From assembly GCF_000444875.1 (NCBI RefSeq), contig NC_021985.1, forward strand, positions 3,109,535-3,173,534: 64,000 nucleotides of DNA, given 5' to 3'. The notes under the pieces were generated by a model, which saw only the letters and a program-made list of their open reading frames with translations, had not been told where the DNA came from and ran no database searches. The translations under genes and the position numbers were made by a program. Shown piece after piece: positions 27,007 through 35,922 of the stretch (the stretch's first letter is position 1; each line of letters begins with the position of its first letter). The DNA comes from Streptomyces collinus Tu 365 (GTDB lineage Bacteria; Actinomycetota; Actinomycetes; Streptomycetales; Streptomycetaceae).

Positions 27007-27168
27007 TCAGTCGTCCTTCTGCTTGTACCCGCGCAGCAGGAACCAGGCGGTCAGTACGCACCCGAGGATCATCACCACGATGACGATCCGGAGCAGATTC
27101 CCCGACCCGTGCTGTTGGACGGCGGCGGCGGCCTCGGTCAGCCGGGCGGCTGCGGGGTGGTGCTCCAT
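27007..27168 (-). CDS. small membrane protein, 53 aa
   Basis: ATG at 27168 with AAGGAG eight bases upstream. It reads MEHHPAAARLTEAAAAVQQHG, then a single membrane segment (IVIVVMILGCVLTAWFLL) and a charged end (RGYKQKDD). The xxHxAAAxL...HG N-terminus resembles that of the 51-residue protein next door, suggesting a duplicated pair. No enzymatic motif; a regulator or assembly factor of a membrane complex is possible but unproven. Confidence 0.7.
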   Translation of the reverse strand: MEHHPAAARLTEAAAAVQQHGSGNLLRIVIVVMILGCVLTAWFLLRGYKQKDD

Positions 27169-27277
27169 GATGTGGACTCCTTCGGCTGTACTGCCCGTCC
27201 ACGGTATCTCCGCCTAGGCTGGCACCTGCCTCGGGGGCACGGACGGCGGGCACTCACACACGCACATGGGGGAAGAC

Positions 27278-28402
27278 ATGTCGGACGACGGCCGCGAGCG
27301 GACCGGACACGAGCGCGTGCCGAGCAGGCAGCGCAGGCGCTTCCCGGGGATCTCCTCGCGCGCGTACGAGCACCCGGCCGACCGGTCGGCGCTGGTGGCG
27401 CTGCGCAGGCTCAGTGGCTTCGACACGGTGTTCAAGGCGCTCAGCGGGCTGCTGCCGGAGCGCAGCCTGCGACTGCTGTTCCTGTCCGACTCGGTGCGGG
27501 TCTCGGAGCGGCAGTTCTCCCACCTGCACACCATGCTGCTGGACGCCTGCTACATCCTGGACCTGGAGAAGGTCCCGCCGATGTACGTCACGCAGGACCC
27601 GCAGCCGAACGCGATGTGCATCGGGCTCGACGAGCCGATCATCGTGGTCACCACGGGGCTGGTCGAACTGCTCGACGAGGAGGAGATGCGGGCGGTCGTC
27701 GGGCACGAGGTGGGGCACGCCCTGTCCGGGCACTCGGTGTACCGCACGGTGCTGCTGTTCCTGACGACGCTGGCGCTGAAGGTCGCCTGGATCCCGCTGG
27801 GGAACCTGGCGGTCATGGCGATCGTGACGGCGCTGCGGGAGTGGTTCCGCAAGTCGGAGCTGTCCGCCGACCGGGCGGGGCTGCTGGTGGGGCAGGACCT
27901 GCGGGCCTCGATGCGCGGCCTGATGAAGATGGCGGGCGGCAACCACCTGCACGAGATGAACGTGGACGCCTTCCTGGAGCAGGCCGAGGAGTACGAGGCC
28001 GGCGGCGATCTGCGCGACTCCGTGCTGAAGATCCTGAACGTGCTGCCCCGCTCGCACCCCTTCGCCACCGTCCGGGCGGCCGAGCTGAAGAAGTGGGCCG
28101 AGTCGCGGGACCACCAGCGGATCATGGACGGGCACTACCCGCGGCGCAGCGAGGACAAGGACACCTCGGTGGGTGACTCCTTCCGCGAGTCCGCGGCGAG
28201 CTACGCCGGGGATGTGAAGGACTCCAAGGACCCGCTGATGAAGCTGGTGACGGATCTCGCGGGCGGCGCGGGTGACCTGGGCGGCCGGGTCCGGCGCGGC
28301 TTCGACGGCTTCCGCGGCGCCCCGCCGTCCAAGGACGACCCGCGGGGCGGGCAGGACCAGCGGGACGGGGAGAGCCCGCGGGACACGCCGCCCGCCTCCT
28401 GA
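27278..28402 (+). CDS. M48 family zinc metalloprotease (HtpX/Oma1-like)
   Basis: A 374-residue protein. The start at 27278 (MSDDGRERTG) follows GGGGGAAG; an ATG 12 bp upstream lacks a site. The zinc motif HEVGH lies in AVVGHEVGHALSG (about residues 143-147), with the third ligand probably the Glu of SELSADRAG, the M48 pattern. Hydrophobic stretches at VLLFLTTLALKVAWIPLGNLAVM could hold it at the membrane. The C-terminal 70 residues are charged and disordered. M48 enzymes degrade misfolded membrane proteins; its substrate is unknown. Confidence 0.9.
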   Translation: MSDDGRERTGHERVPSRQRRRFPGISSRAYEHPADRSALVALRRLSGFDTVFKALSGLLPERSLRLLFLSDSVRVSERQFSHLHTMLLDACYILDLEKVPPMYVTQDPQPNAMCIGLDEPIIVVTTGLVELLDEEEMRAVVGHEVGHALSGHSVYRTVLLFLTTLALKVAWIPLGNLAVMAIVTALREWFRKSELSADRAGLLVGQDLRASMRGLMKMAGGNHLHEMNVDAFLEQAEEYEAGGDLRDSVLKILNVLPRSHPFATVRAAELKKWAESRDHQRIMDGHYPRRSEDKDTSVGDSFRESAASYAGDVKDSKDPLMKLVTDLAGGAGDLGGRVRRGFDGFRGAPPSKDDPRGGQDQRDGESPRDTPPAS

Positions 28403-28408
28403 CGGCGC

Positions 28409-29479
28409 TCAGACCTTCGGCTGGGCCTCGGCGGCCAGCGTGCCGCACAGAGCGGTGGTGCTGTCGGCCGCGAAGGGGTCGGTGGCCGCCGGGCCGCCCG
28501 CCCTTGCGGTCTGCCCGGAGAGCAGGGGGCGCAGATAGGAGGTGGCGTCCTCGGCGCAGGACATCGGTCCGGCCTGGGCGGAGGAGGCGACCACCTGGAG
28601 CGTGCCCAGGCGCAGGTCGTCGCGGTCGAAGCGGAAGGTCAGGTCGCGGCGGACGGTGAACAGGGACGCGGAGGCCGTCGCGGCGGCGCCCGCCGGGCGC
28701 AGGGCGTAGACGAAGATCGTGCGGGCGCCGACCTCCAGGGTGGAGGAGTCGGCCTCGGTCGCCTCCAGGGTGCCCTGGACGCGGATCCTGTCGTCGGCCA
28801 GCCGCACGCGGGAGGGGTCGAGGCGGACCAGCCAGCCGGTGGGCGCGTGCCGCCCGTCCGCCGCCGGGTGGTCGAAGCTTCGGTCGAACTGGTCGAGCTG
28901 GTCGGAGTCGAGCAGCGACCGGGCCGGGCGGACCTGGCGGCCGGTGAGCACGCCGGGGTCGAGCGAGGTCCGCACGAGGTAGTCGCGGGCGGTGCTCAGG
29001 GCGGCCGTGACCTGGCTGTCGGAGAAGTGCGCGGTGCTGCGGGTGGCGGGCAGCGGGATCCCGGTGGCGCCCACCTCGAACGGTGCGGCGGGGCTGTGCG
29101 CGTACAGGTACTCGGCGTCGGCCGCGCCGGGCACCTTGCCCCGCGGGACGAGCGGGATGACGGTCATCCGCAGGGCCTCGACGGGGCGCCGGGTCCCCGG
29201 GGAGCTGTACGGGTGGCGGACGCCCATGTATATCGCGGTGCCGAAGGCGACGGCGATCAGTACGGCGAGGATCAGGATCTGCCGGGTCAGCCCCCGGCGC
29301 AGGTGCGTGCGGCGGCGCACGGCGGGCGTGTGGTCGGCCATGCGCTCGTGGGCCGAGTACTCCTGTATACGGGCAGCGCGGACGAACGACTCGTCGAAGA
29401 CGACGGATCGGTATTCGTCCTCCGCACCGCCGGGGCCGCCCTCGGGTGTCCCCTCCGGTGGGTCTCCAGGCCCGCCCAT
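28409..29479 (-). CDS. single-pass membrane protein of unknown function with SVVFDExFVRAA motif
   Basis: A 356-residue protein. A Gly/Pro/Glu-rich start and the motif YRSVVFDESFVRAARIQEY (about residues 23-41) come first, then a basic stretch, one membrane segment (ILILAVLIAVAFGTAIYMGV) and an about 270-residue extracytoplasmic domain with two distant cysteines (MSCAEDA, ALCGTL) that could form a disulfide. The cytoplasmic motif recurs in the next gene. No catalytic motif recognised. The gene is convergent with the M48 protease, with a 6-bp gap. Confidence 0.75.
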   Translation of the reverse strand: MGGPGDPPEGTPEGGPGGAEDEYRSVVFDESFVRAARIQEYSAHERMADHTPAVRRRTHLRRGLTRQILILAVLIAVAFGTAIYMGVRHPYSSPGTRRPVEALRMTVIPLVPRGKVPGAADAEYLYAHSPAAPFEVGATGIPLPATRSTAHFSDSQVTAALSTARDYLVRTSLDPGVLTGRQVRPARSLLDSDQLDQFDRSFDHPAADGRHAPTGWLVRLDPSRVRLADDRIRVQGTLEATEADSSTLEVGARTIFVYALRPAGAAATASASLFTVRRDLTFRFDRDDLRLGTLQVVASSAQAGPMSCAEDATSYLRPLLSGQTARAGGPAATDPFAADSTTALCGTLAAEAQPKV

Positions 29480-29568
29480 ACTTTCAGGGTAGGTCTCACG
29501 AGCCCCGGGTAAACGCCCGGCCGCACGACAACTTCTGACAGGTTCTCACCCCGTCCGTGTGCGCCTGT

Positions 29569-30168
29569 TCAGGGTGATCGCGGGACCGCGGACACCGCCG
29601 GCCGCGCGGTGTCGGCGGCGGCGGAGGGGGGTGAGGCCGCGCCCTGTTCCAGGCCGGACGAGGCGGGCGAGGGCACCCGGTCGCGGGTGCTGGAGGAGGC
29701 GCCGCGGTAGACCGCGGCGAAGGCCAGCGCGACCATGCCGACGCCCATCACGAGGGCGAGCACCCAGGCGACGGCCCGGTGCCAGCGGACCTGCCGGCCG
29801 TGGGGTCCGAAGGCGCCGCGGCGGTCGTCGTCGAGGAAGTAGGTGTCGTCGAGCTCGTCGCCCCGATCATGACCGAAGTCGGCCGTCTCGGAGCCGTACC
29901 CGTCGTCGTAGCGCTCGCCTCGGGCGTGGGCGCGGCGGGCTTCGGCCTCGGAGGCCTCGGCTCTGGCCTGCGCGGCGGCCAGGAGGCGTTCGACGGCGGT
30001 CGGCTCGTGCACCACGGCCGCCCGTACGAAGGCCTCGTCGAAGACCACGGAGGCGAACTCTTCGTCCGACACCCCGTGGTCGTGGTCGTCGTCGGGGTCC
30101 CAGCCGTCGGGAAACGGCGTGCCCCCCACGTCCTCCGGCACGGGTCCAGAGTAGACCTGGGGGGTCAA
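29569..30168 (-). CDS. membrane protein with SVVFDEAFVRAA motif, unknown function
   Basis: About 199 residues. The acidic N-terminus contains FASVVFDEAFVRAAVVHEPTAVERLLAA, closely matching the motif of the downstream protein. An Ala/Glu/Arg coil, an Asp-rich segment, one membrane segment (VAWVLALVMGVGMVALAFAAVY) and a short Ser/Pro-rich extracytoplasmic tail follow. The start is unsure: a TTG at 30168 gives the length used here and a GTG at 30141 is the alternative; neither has a clear ribosome site. Probably cotranscribed with the gene at 28409-29479. Confidence 0.65.
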   Translation of the reverse strand: MTPQVYSGPVPEDVGGTPFPDGWDPDDDHDHGVSDEEFASVVFDEAFVRAAVVHEPTAVERLLAAAQARAEASEAEARRAHARGERYDDGYGSETADFGHDRGDELDDTYFLDDDRRGAFGPHGRQVRWHRAVAWVLALVMGVGMVALAFAAVYRGASSSTRDRVPSPASSGLEQGAASPPSAAADTARPAVSAVPRSP

Positions 30169-30225
30169 TTTGGGCAGACGGTATGGAGATTCGTCCGGCT
30201 GCCGAGACGGCTTCGCGCCGGTCCG

Positions 30226-31512
30226 TCAGCGGCGCACGTGACCGTCGCCGGTGACGATGTACTTGGTGCTGGTCAGCTCCGGAAGGCCCATGGGGCCGCG
30301 GGCGTGCAGCTTCTGGGTGGAGATGCCGATCTCGGCGCCGAAGCCGAACTGGCCGCCGTCGGTGAAGCGGGTGGAGGCGTTCACGGCGACGGTGGTGGAG
30401 TCGACCAGCTGGGTGAAGCGGCGGGCCGCCTGCTGGGAGGTGGTGACGATGGCCTCGGTGTGGCCGGAGGTCCACAGCCGGATGTGCTCGACGGCCTTGT
30501 CGAGGGAGTCCACGACGGCGGCGGCGATGTCGTACGAGAGGTACTCCGTCTCCCAGTCCTCGGGGGTGGCCTCGACGACGGTGGCCTTGGAGCCCTCGGC
30601 GAGGGCGAGCACCCGCTCGTCGGCGTGGACGGTGACCCCGGCCTCGGCGAGGGCGTCGAGGGCGCGCGGCAGGAACGCGGGGGCGATGTCCTGGTGGACC
30701 AGGAGGGTCTCGGCGGCGTTGCAGACGCTGACCCGGTGGGCCTTGGAGTTGATCAGGATGTCGATCGCCATGTCGATGTCGGCCTGGGCGTCGACGTAGA
30801 CGTGGCAGTTGCCGGTGCCGGTCTCGATGACGGGGACGGTGGACTCGCTGACCACGGTCCGGATCAGGGAGGCGCCGCCGCGCGGGATCAGCACGTCGAC
30901 GAGCCCGCGGGCGCGCATCAGTTCGCGCACGGATTCGCGGCTCTCGCCGGGCACGAGCTGGACGGCGTCGGCGGGCAGTCCGGCGCCGCCGACGGCGTCC
31001 CGGACGACCCGGACCAGGGCGGTGTTGGACGCGTAGGCGGAGGCGGAGCCGCGCAGCAGGACGGCGTTGCCGGACTTCAGGCAGAGGGCGGCGGCGTCGA
31101 CGGTGACGTTGGGGCGGGCCTCGTAGACGATGCCGACCACGCCGAGCGGCACGCGGACCTGGCGCAGGTCGATGCCGTTGGGCAGGGTGGAGCCGCGGAC
31201 GACCTCGCCGACCGGATCGGGCAGCTTCGCGACGTCACGGACGTCGGAGGCGATGGCCCGGACCCGTTCGGGGGTGAGGGTGAGCCGGTCGACGATGGCC
31301 TCGCTGGTGCCGTTCTCCCTGGCCCTGGCCACGTCCTCGGCGTTGGCCTCGACGATCTCGCCGGTGCGGACCTCCAGGGCGTCGGCCACCGCGAGCAGCG
31401 CGTCGTCCTTGGCGGCGCGCGGGAGCGGCGCGAGGTCGGCGGCGGCGGCCCTGGCCCGGTAGGCGGCCTGGGTGACCGGGGACATGGAGTCGTACGGCGA
31501 GAGCGTGGTCAT
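30226..31512 (-). CDS. proA: gamma-glutamyl phosphate reductase
   Basis: A 428-residue aldehyde-dehydrogenase-fold enzyme of proline synthesis, reducing gamma-glutamyl phosphate to glutamate semialdehyde. Family motifs include [26 protein letters not shown], the catalytic Cys in [13 protein letters not shown], and [33 protein letters not shown] near the end. No Shine-Dalgarno precedes the ATG at 31512. It lies near proB, with a small ORF between them. Confidence 0.96.
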   Translation of the reverse strand: MTTLSPYDSMSPVTQAAYRARAAAADLAPLPRAAKDDALLAVADALEVRTGEIVEANAEDVARARENGTSEAIVDRLTLTPERVRAIASDVRDVAKLPDPVGEVVRGSTLPNGIDLRQVRVPLGVVGIVYEARPNVTVDAAALCLKSGNAVLLRGSASAYASNTALVRVVRDAVGGAGLPADAVQLVPGESRESVRELMRARGLVDVLIPRGGASLIRTVVSESTVPVIETGTGNCHVYVDAQADIDMAIDILINSKAHRVSVCNAAETLLVHQDIAPAFLPRALDALAEAGVTVHADERVLALAEGSKATVVEATPEDWETEYLSYDIAAAVVDSLDKAVEHIRLWTSGHTEAIVTTSQQAARRFTQLVDSTTVAVNASTRFTDGGQFGFGAEIGISTQKLHARGPMGLPELTSTKYIVTGDGHVRR

Positions 31513-31637
31513 GGGGGAAGGGTAGTGCGCGGTGCGGGGCCGTTCAGCGGTCGTCCCACACCGCGAGACGGGTGGAAGACGGGTGAAAAGGGACGCTCGT
31601 GGCGCGGGCCGGCCCCGGGACGGGACGGGGTGGGGCG

Positions 31638-32087
31638 TCAGAAGGGGTGGACGCCGACCGGGGTGGCGGGCGCCGGTCCGTACCCCTCGGCGATCCGCTG
31701 GTGGTAGGTCTCCCGGTCGATGACCTCCAGGCCGACGATCTCCCAGGCCGGCAGCCCCGCGGTCTGCCGGTGCTCGCCCCACAGGCGCAGGGCGACGGCG
31801 GCCGCGTCGTGCAGGTCGCGGGCCTCCTCCCAGTACCGGATCTCGGCGTGGTCGCTCGCGTATCTGCTGGTCAGCAGGAAGGGGTGGTCGTGGGCGAGCT
31901 GTTCGAGCGCGCGTCGCAGGTCCGGCAGCGGGACCTTGTCGCCGGAGACGCTGAGGGTGACGTGCCACAGGCGGGGCAGGTCCTTGGGCTCCTCGTAGTC
32001 CTGGTAGGTGTCCCCGGCGGCGACGCTCGTCAGAGCACCGCGGGACGCCGCCCCAGGGCGCACTCGTCTCACGACGGCCTCCTTCAC
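31638..32087 (-). CDS. conserved hypothetical protein between proA and proB
   Basis: A 149-residue soluble protein; GTG at 32087 with GAGGGGCACAGC upstream is preferred over a start at 32144. It has no membrane segment. The pattern [40 protein letters not shown] followed by [23 protein letters not shown] suggests a compact alpha/beta fold, such as a ligand-binding or condensation-like domain. I do not recognise a function. Its position within the pro locus may be only positional. Confidence 0.75.
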   Translation of the reverse strand: MKEAVVRRVRPGAASRGALTSVAAGDTYQDYEEPKDLPRLWHVTLSVSGDKVPLPDLRRALEQLAHDHPFLLTSRYASDHAEIRYWEEARDLHDAAAVALRLWGEHRQTAGLPAWEIVGLEVIDRETYHQRIAEGYGPAPATPVGVHPF

Positions 32088-32232
32088 GCTGTGCCCCTCG
32101 ACGGAACCTGTCGGAACCTGTCCCTTCGACTGCCTCTGAGACAAAGTTGAGCAGGCCGCAGGGCTCCGCGTGGCGGTTTTACGGAACGTCCCCCAGCGGG
32201 GGCGGTCCTTACGTCCCGTTTTACCGGCGGTT

Positions 32233-33369
32233 TTACGAGTGTTGCGAGTGCAGCAGCACCAGGTCGTCCCTGTGTACGACCTCGCGTTCGTACGCGGGGC
32301 CCAGCTCGCGCGCCAGCTCCCGGGTGGAGCGGCCGATCAGCTGGGGGATCTCCTTGGCGTCGAAGTTGACGAGTCCGCGGGCGACCGCGCGTCCGCTGCC
32401 GTCGCGCAGCTCCACGGGGTCGCCGGCGCTGAACTCGCCCTCGACGGCGGCGATTCCGGCGGGCAGCAGGGACGTGCGCCGCTCGACGACCGCGCGGACG
32501 GCGCCGTCGTCCAGGGTAAGGGAGCCCTGCGGGGTGGAGGCGTGCTGCAGCCACAGCAGCCGGTCAGCCGAGCGTTTGCCGGTGGGGTGGAAGTAGGTAC
32601 CGGTGTCGCCGCCGGCCAGGGCCTCGGCGGCGTGCACGGCACTGGTCAGCACCACCGGGATGCCGGCGGCCGCGGCGATCCCGGCGGCCTCGACCTTGGT
32701 GACCATGCCGCCGGTGCCGACGCCCGCCTTGCCGGCGCTGCCGATCTCGACCTCGGCGAGGTCGGCGGGGCCGCGCACCTCGGCTATCCGCGAGGTGCCC
32801 GGCCTGCCGGGGTCGCCGTCGTAGACGCCGTCGACGTCGGAGAGGAGCACGAGCAGGTCGGCGTGGACGAGGTGGGCGACGAGCGCGGCCAGGCGGTCGT
32901 TGTCGCCGAAGCGGATCTCGTCGGTGGCGACGGTGTCGTTCTCGTTGACGATCGGGAAGGCGCCCATGGCCAGCAGCTTGTCCAGGGTGCGGGAGGCGTT
33001 GCGGTGGTGGGCTCGGCGGCTCATGTCGTCGCTGGTGAGCAGCACCTGGCCGACGCGGACGCCGTAGCGGGCGAAGGAGGCGGTGTAGCGGGCGACGAGC
33101 AGGCCCTGGCCGACGCTGGCGGCGGCCTGCTGGCGGGCCAGGTCCTTGGGGCGGCGGCGCAGGCCGAGCGGGGCCAGGCCGGCGGCGATGGCTCCGGAGG
33201 AGACGAGGACGACCTCGCGCTCCCCGCCGCCGCGGCTCCTGGCCAGGACGTCGACCAGCGCGTCGACGCGGTCGGCGTCCAGGCCGCCGGCGGCGGTGGT
33301 CAGCGACGAGGAGCCCACCTTGACGACGATCCTGCGGGCCTCGCCCACGGCCTGCCTTGCCCTTGCCAC
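32233..33369 (-). CDS. proB: glutamate 5-kinase
   Basis: A 378-residue enzyme for the first step of proline synthesis. The amino-acid kinase fold shows IVVKVGSSSLT, VVLVSSGAIAAGL, NENDTVATDEIRFGDNDRLAALVA and the nucleotide loop GTGGMVTKVEAA. The C-terminal PUA domain (about 290-370) is present. The GTG start at 33369 is chosen because the kinase fold begins about 13 residues later; the open frame upstream runs over the pyruvyltransferase pseudogene on the other strand. Confidence 0.95.
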   Translation of the reverse strand: MARARQAVGEARRIVVKVGSSSLTTAAGGLDADRVDALVDVLARSRGGGEREVVLVSSGAIAAGLAPLGLRRRPKDLARQQAAASVGQGLLVARYTASFARYGVRVGQVLLTSDDMSRRAHHRNASRTLDKLLAMGAFPIVNENDTVATDEIRFGDNDRLAALVAHLVHADLLVLLSDVDGVYDGDPGRPGTSRIAEVRGPADLAEVEIGSAGKAGVGTGGMVTKVEAAGIAAAAGIPVVLTSAVHAAEALAGGDTGTYFHPTGKRSADRLLWLQHASTPQGSLTLDDGAVRAVVERRTSLLPAGIAAVEGEFSAGDPVELRDGSGRAVARGLVNFDAKEIPQLIGRSTRELARELGPAYEREVVHRDDLVLLHSQHS

Positions 33370-33483
33370 CTTGCCTGCTGTCCCCTCGCGCGGTTCCGGC
33401 TGCCTGTGCGGCAATCTACGCGAAGGGGGCCGGGAGGTGCGCACCGGTCCAGCCTCCGGACGGCCGGTGCGTAGCCGTCCGGT

Positions 33484-34331
33484 CACGCGGCTCACAAGAT
33501 CCTGGAGACACCGGGTACCGAGGTTGTCTCCAGCGGCGGGCGCACCGAGGTGGCCGCCGCGGCACGGATCAACGCGGAGTTCGACGCGTTCGTCGTCCCG
33601 CTCGCCAACGCCTTCCGGCCCTCCTTCGAGAACGCCCTGAAGCGCCTCACCCGGCTGATCACACGGCTGCGGATCCCGGTCGTGGTGCTCGGCGTCGGCG
33701 CGCAGACCGGGGTGAGCCACGACCCGGCGCGGCTGCGGCAGATCGCCCGTCGCTGTTCCTGTACGGCAGCACCCTCGACGTCCGCAAGCGGGTGCGAGCG
33801 GTACCCGAACCTGCGCTTCGTGGGACAGAACCTCAGCGACGCGCGGCAGCTGCACTGGCGGGACCTCAGCGACCCGAACGCCCTGGTGACGGCGATGCCG
33901 ACGCATCCGGACCACCCGATGTACCGGGAGGACAAGGTGCGTGTGTACGTCGACCCGGTCACCTGGATCGACGAGCTGCGGCCCTTCGACTTCTCCTTCG
34001 GCTCGCGCATCCACGGCAACATCGCGGCGCGGCTGTACGAGCAGGCCGACTTCGGCGGGCTGACCGGGAACCACCGCGAGCGCTTCGACGCCAGACGCTG
34101 CTCGAAGGCCGCACCGCCGTCGCCGTGCGTGAAGGTGTTCCGCAGCCCGTTCCGGTCCAGGAACCCGACGAACCGGCGCGGGTCAGCGAACTGAGCCAGG
34201 ACAACACCCGGTTGCGGCGGGAGCTGGCCCGGTCCAGGAAGGTGCAGGGCACGGTGCCCGCCCCCGCGTCCTCCGTCTACCGGCGGGCCCGCCGGCTGGT
34301 GGGCCGGGCGCTGCAGTCGGGCCGCCCGTAG
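33484..34331 (+). pseudogene. decayed polysaccharide pyruvyl transferase
   Basis: Similarity to wall-polymer pyruvyl transferases is spread over two frames. HAAHKILETPG...FDAFVVPLANAFRPSFENALKRL...VVVLGVGAQTG is in one frame. PSLFLYGSTLDVRKRV (about 33750-33800) is in another. RYPNLRFVGQNLSD...YREDKVRVYVDPVTWIDEL...FGSRIHGNIAARL returns to the first. The C-terminus (SELSQDNTRLRRELARSRK) is in the second again. The expected N-terminal 40-odd residues and blocks after RQIA, after RKRV and after IHGNIAARL are missing. At least one terminal and three internal lesions make it non-functional. Family members add pyruvate ketals to wall sugars; loss suggests a less anionic polymer. Confidence 0.82.
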
Positions 34332-34350
34332 CCGCCGCGGGCGCCGCCGT

Positions 34351-35565
34351 TCAGGCCGCCGCCGTGCCGAAGCCCGCGCTCGGCAGCATCCGCCGGACCT
34401 TGCGCAGCGCCCTGCGCAGGAAGGAGTTGGCGGCGGCCTCCCGGTAGCCGTCGAAGGCGCGGGCCTCGCGGGGTTCGGCGAGGTAGACGTGGTCGGGGAC
34501 GCCGGCCGCGGCCGAGCGGAAGTGCGGGTAGACGAGGTACAGCCGGGTCCCGCGCCGTTCCAGGACGGCCGCGGCCTGCTTCTTCGCCTTCACGAACTCC
34601 ACGACGTCGACCAGCAGATCGGCGCGCTGCCGGGCGACCAGGTGCAGCCGCAGCCGTTCGTGCACCCGGAGCCGGCGGGCCACCTCGGGCGTCCAGTAGG
34701 CGTCCATCAGCGGCTTGGCCAGTTCGAGCTTGTGCCGGCGGACGTCCTCGGCGTCCTTGAGGAACTTCGGCCCGAACTGCGGCAGCAGGGTGATGAGGAA
34801 GGGCCGGACCATGAGGCTGTCGCGCCGGGCGCCCGCCGGGACCATGTCGGCGATCAGCCGCATCAGGGCGCGCGCGGAGTCGAAGCGGAGCGTGTAGCCG
34901 CCGCTCTTCGTCACGTGCTTGCCGTCCTCGCGGCCCACCAGGTAGTAGCAGGTGTAGTCGGCGAGCACGGAGACGCCGTCGGCCCGCAGGTACGCCTCCA
35001 TGGTGAAGAGCGCGTCCTCGCCGGTCCACAGGGACTCGTCGAAGCGCATGCCGTGCCGGTCCAGCAGGGCGCGGCGGAAGAGTTTCTGCGCGCTCAGCGT
35101 GAACTTGATGTTGGAGGAGTGGACGTCGGTCCGGTCGAGCGACTTGCCCCACATGGACTTCGGGGGGACGCGGTTGATGCCCTCGACCCGGCCGAGCACG
35201 ACGTCGGTGCCGTTCCGGTCGGCCATGGCGACCATGCGCTCCAGGGCCTCGGGGCCGAGCCGGTCGTCGGCGTCGAGGAAGAAGACGTAGCGTCCGGCCG
35301 CCTTGTCGAGGCCGACGTTGCGCGGGCCGCTGGGGCCGCCGGAGTTGTCCTGCCGGATGACGGTGACCGGCATGGGGACACGGGCCGCGAACTCCTCCAG
35401 GTACTCCCCCGTGCCGTCCGTGGAGCCGTCGTCGACGGCGATGACCTCCATACGGGCCGGGTCGATGGTCTGCGCCTCTACGGACGCCAGGCACTCGACC
35501 AGGTAGGGCATCGCCTCGTACGCCCCGATGATCACGCTGACATCAGGCTGCGTCTCGACGGTCAC
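34351..35565 (-). CDS. family 2 glycosyltransferase (wall glycopolymer locus)
   Basis: A 404-residue GT2 enzyme, GTG start at 35565 with AAGGGGG upstream. The GT-A fold begins VSVIIGAYEAMPYLVECLASV, with VDDGSTDGTGEYL, the donor-metal motif FLDADDR and ESLWTGEDALF as acceptor/base region. The C-terminal 150 residues are helical and basic, without membrane segments, and resemble those of teichoic-acid-type GT2 proteins. It is probably cytosolic and membrane-associated, adding a sugar to a lipid-linked polymer. It is convergent with the broken pyruvyltransferase gene and separated from the TagF-like gene by a strong terminator. Confidence 0.85.
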   Translation of the reverse strand: MTVETQPDVSVIIGAYEAMPYLVECLASVEAQTIDPARMEVIAVDDGSTDGTGEYLEEFAARVPMPVTVIRQDNSGGPSGPRNVGLDKAAGRYVFFLDADDRLGPEALERMVAMADRNGTDVVLGRVEGINRVPPKSMWGKSLDRTDVHSSNIKFTLSAQKLFRRALLDRHGMRFDESLWTGEDALFTMEAYLRADGVSVLADYTCYYLVGREDGKHVTKSGGYTLRFDSARALMRLIADMVPAGARRDSLMVRPFLITLLPQFGPKFLKDAEDVRRHKLELAKPLMDAYWTPEVARRLRVHERLRLHLVARQRADLLVDVVEFVKAKKQAAAVLERRGTRLYLVYPHFRSAAAGVPDHVYLAEPREARAFDGYREAAANSFLRRALRKVRRMLPSAGFGTAAA

Positions 35566-35922
35566 GTTTCCCCCTTGTCACCCTTGCCCCCTTTGCCGAC
35601 AGAACCGGCGGGGACGACGGAACATTCCACCCGTAACTGCTCAATCTCACCTTGTTAGACGGGTCCCCCGCCGAGGCGGTTGCCTGACGCCCGATGGTGA
35701 GTGGGGTACGTCACATTGATCCGGGGGGTGCGGGCGGCTGCCGGTACCGCCGGCCGCCGCCACCGGACAGTACGCACGGCCCGTAAGAGTTGCTCAGCCG
35801 CGGGCCGCCGCCGCGGTAAGAGAGGGCGGTAAGAAACCTGAACGGCCGCGGGCACGCGCACGGGGCCGGCCCCCGGGATCTCTCCCGGGGGCCGGCCCCG
35901 TTCGCTGCGGCGGGTGTCCGCG
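35566..35922. other. intergenic region upstream of the GT2 gene
   Basis: This 357-bp gap holds no credible ORF. It contains the TagF-gene terminator at 35861-35900 on the right and, to the left of it, the presumed leftward promoter of the GT2 gene; no clear promoter boxes are visible. Confidence 0.6.
35861..35900 (-). terminator. strong hairpin terminator after the TagF-like gene
   Basis: Perfect 18-bp arms (35861-35878 and 35883-35900) with a TCTC loop begin 22 bases beyond the TagF-like stop, the longest perfect hairpin I found in the window. Confidence 0.85.
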
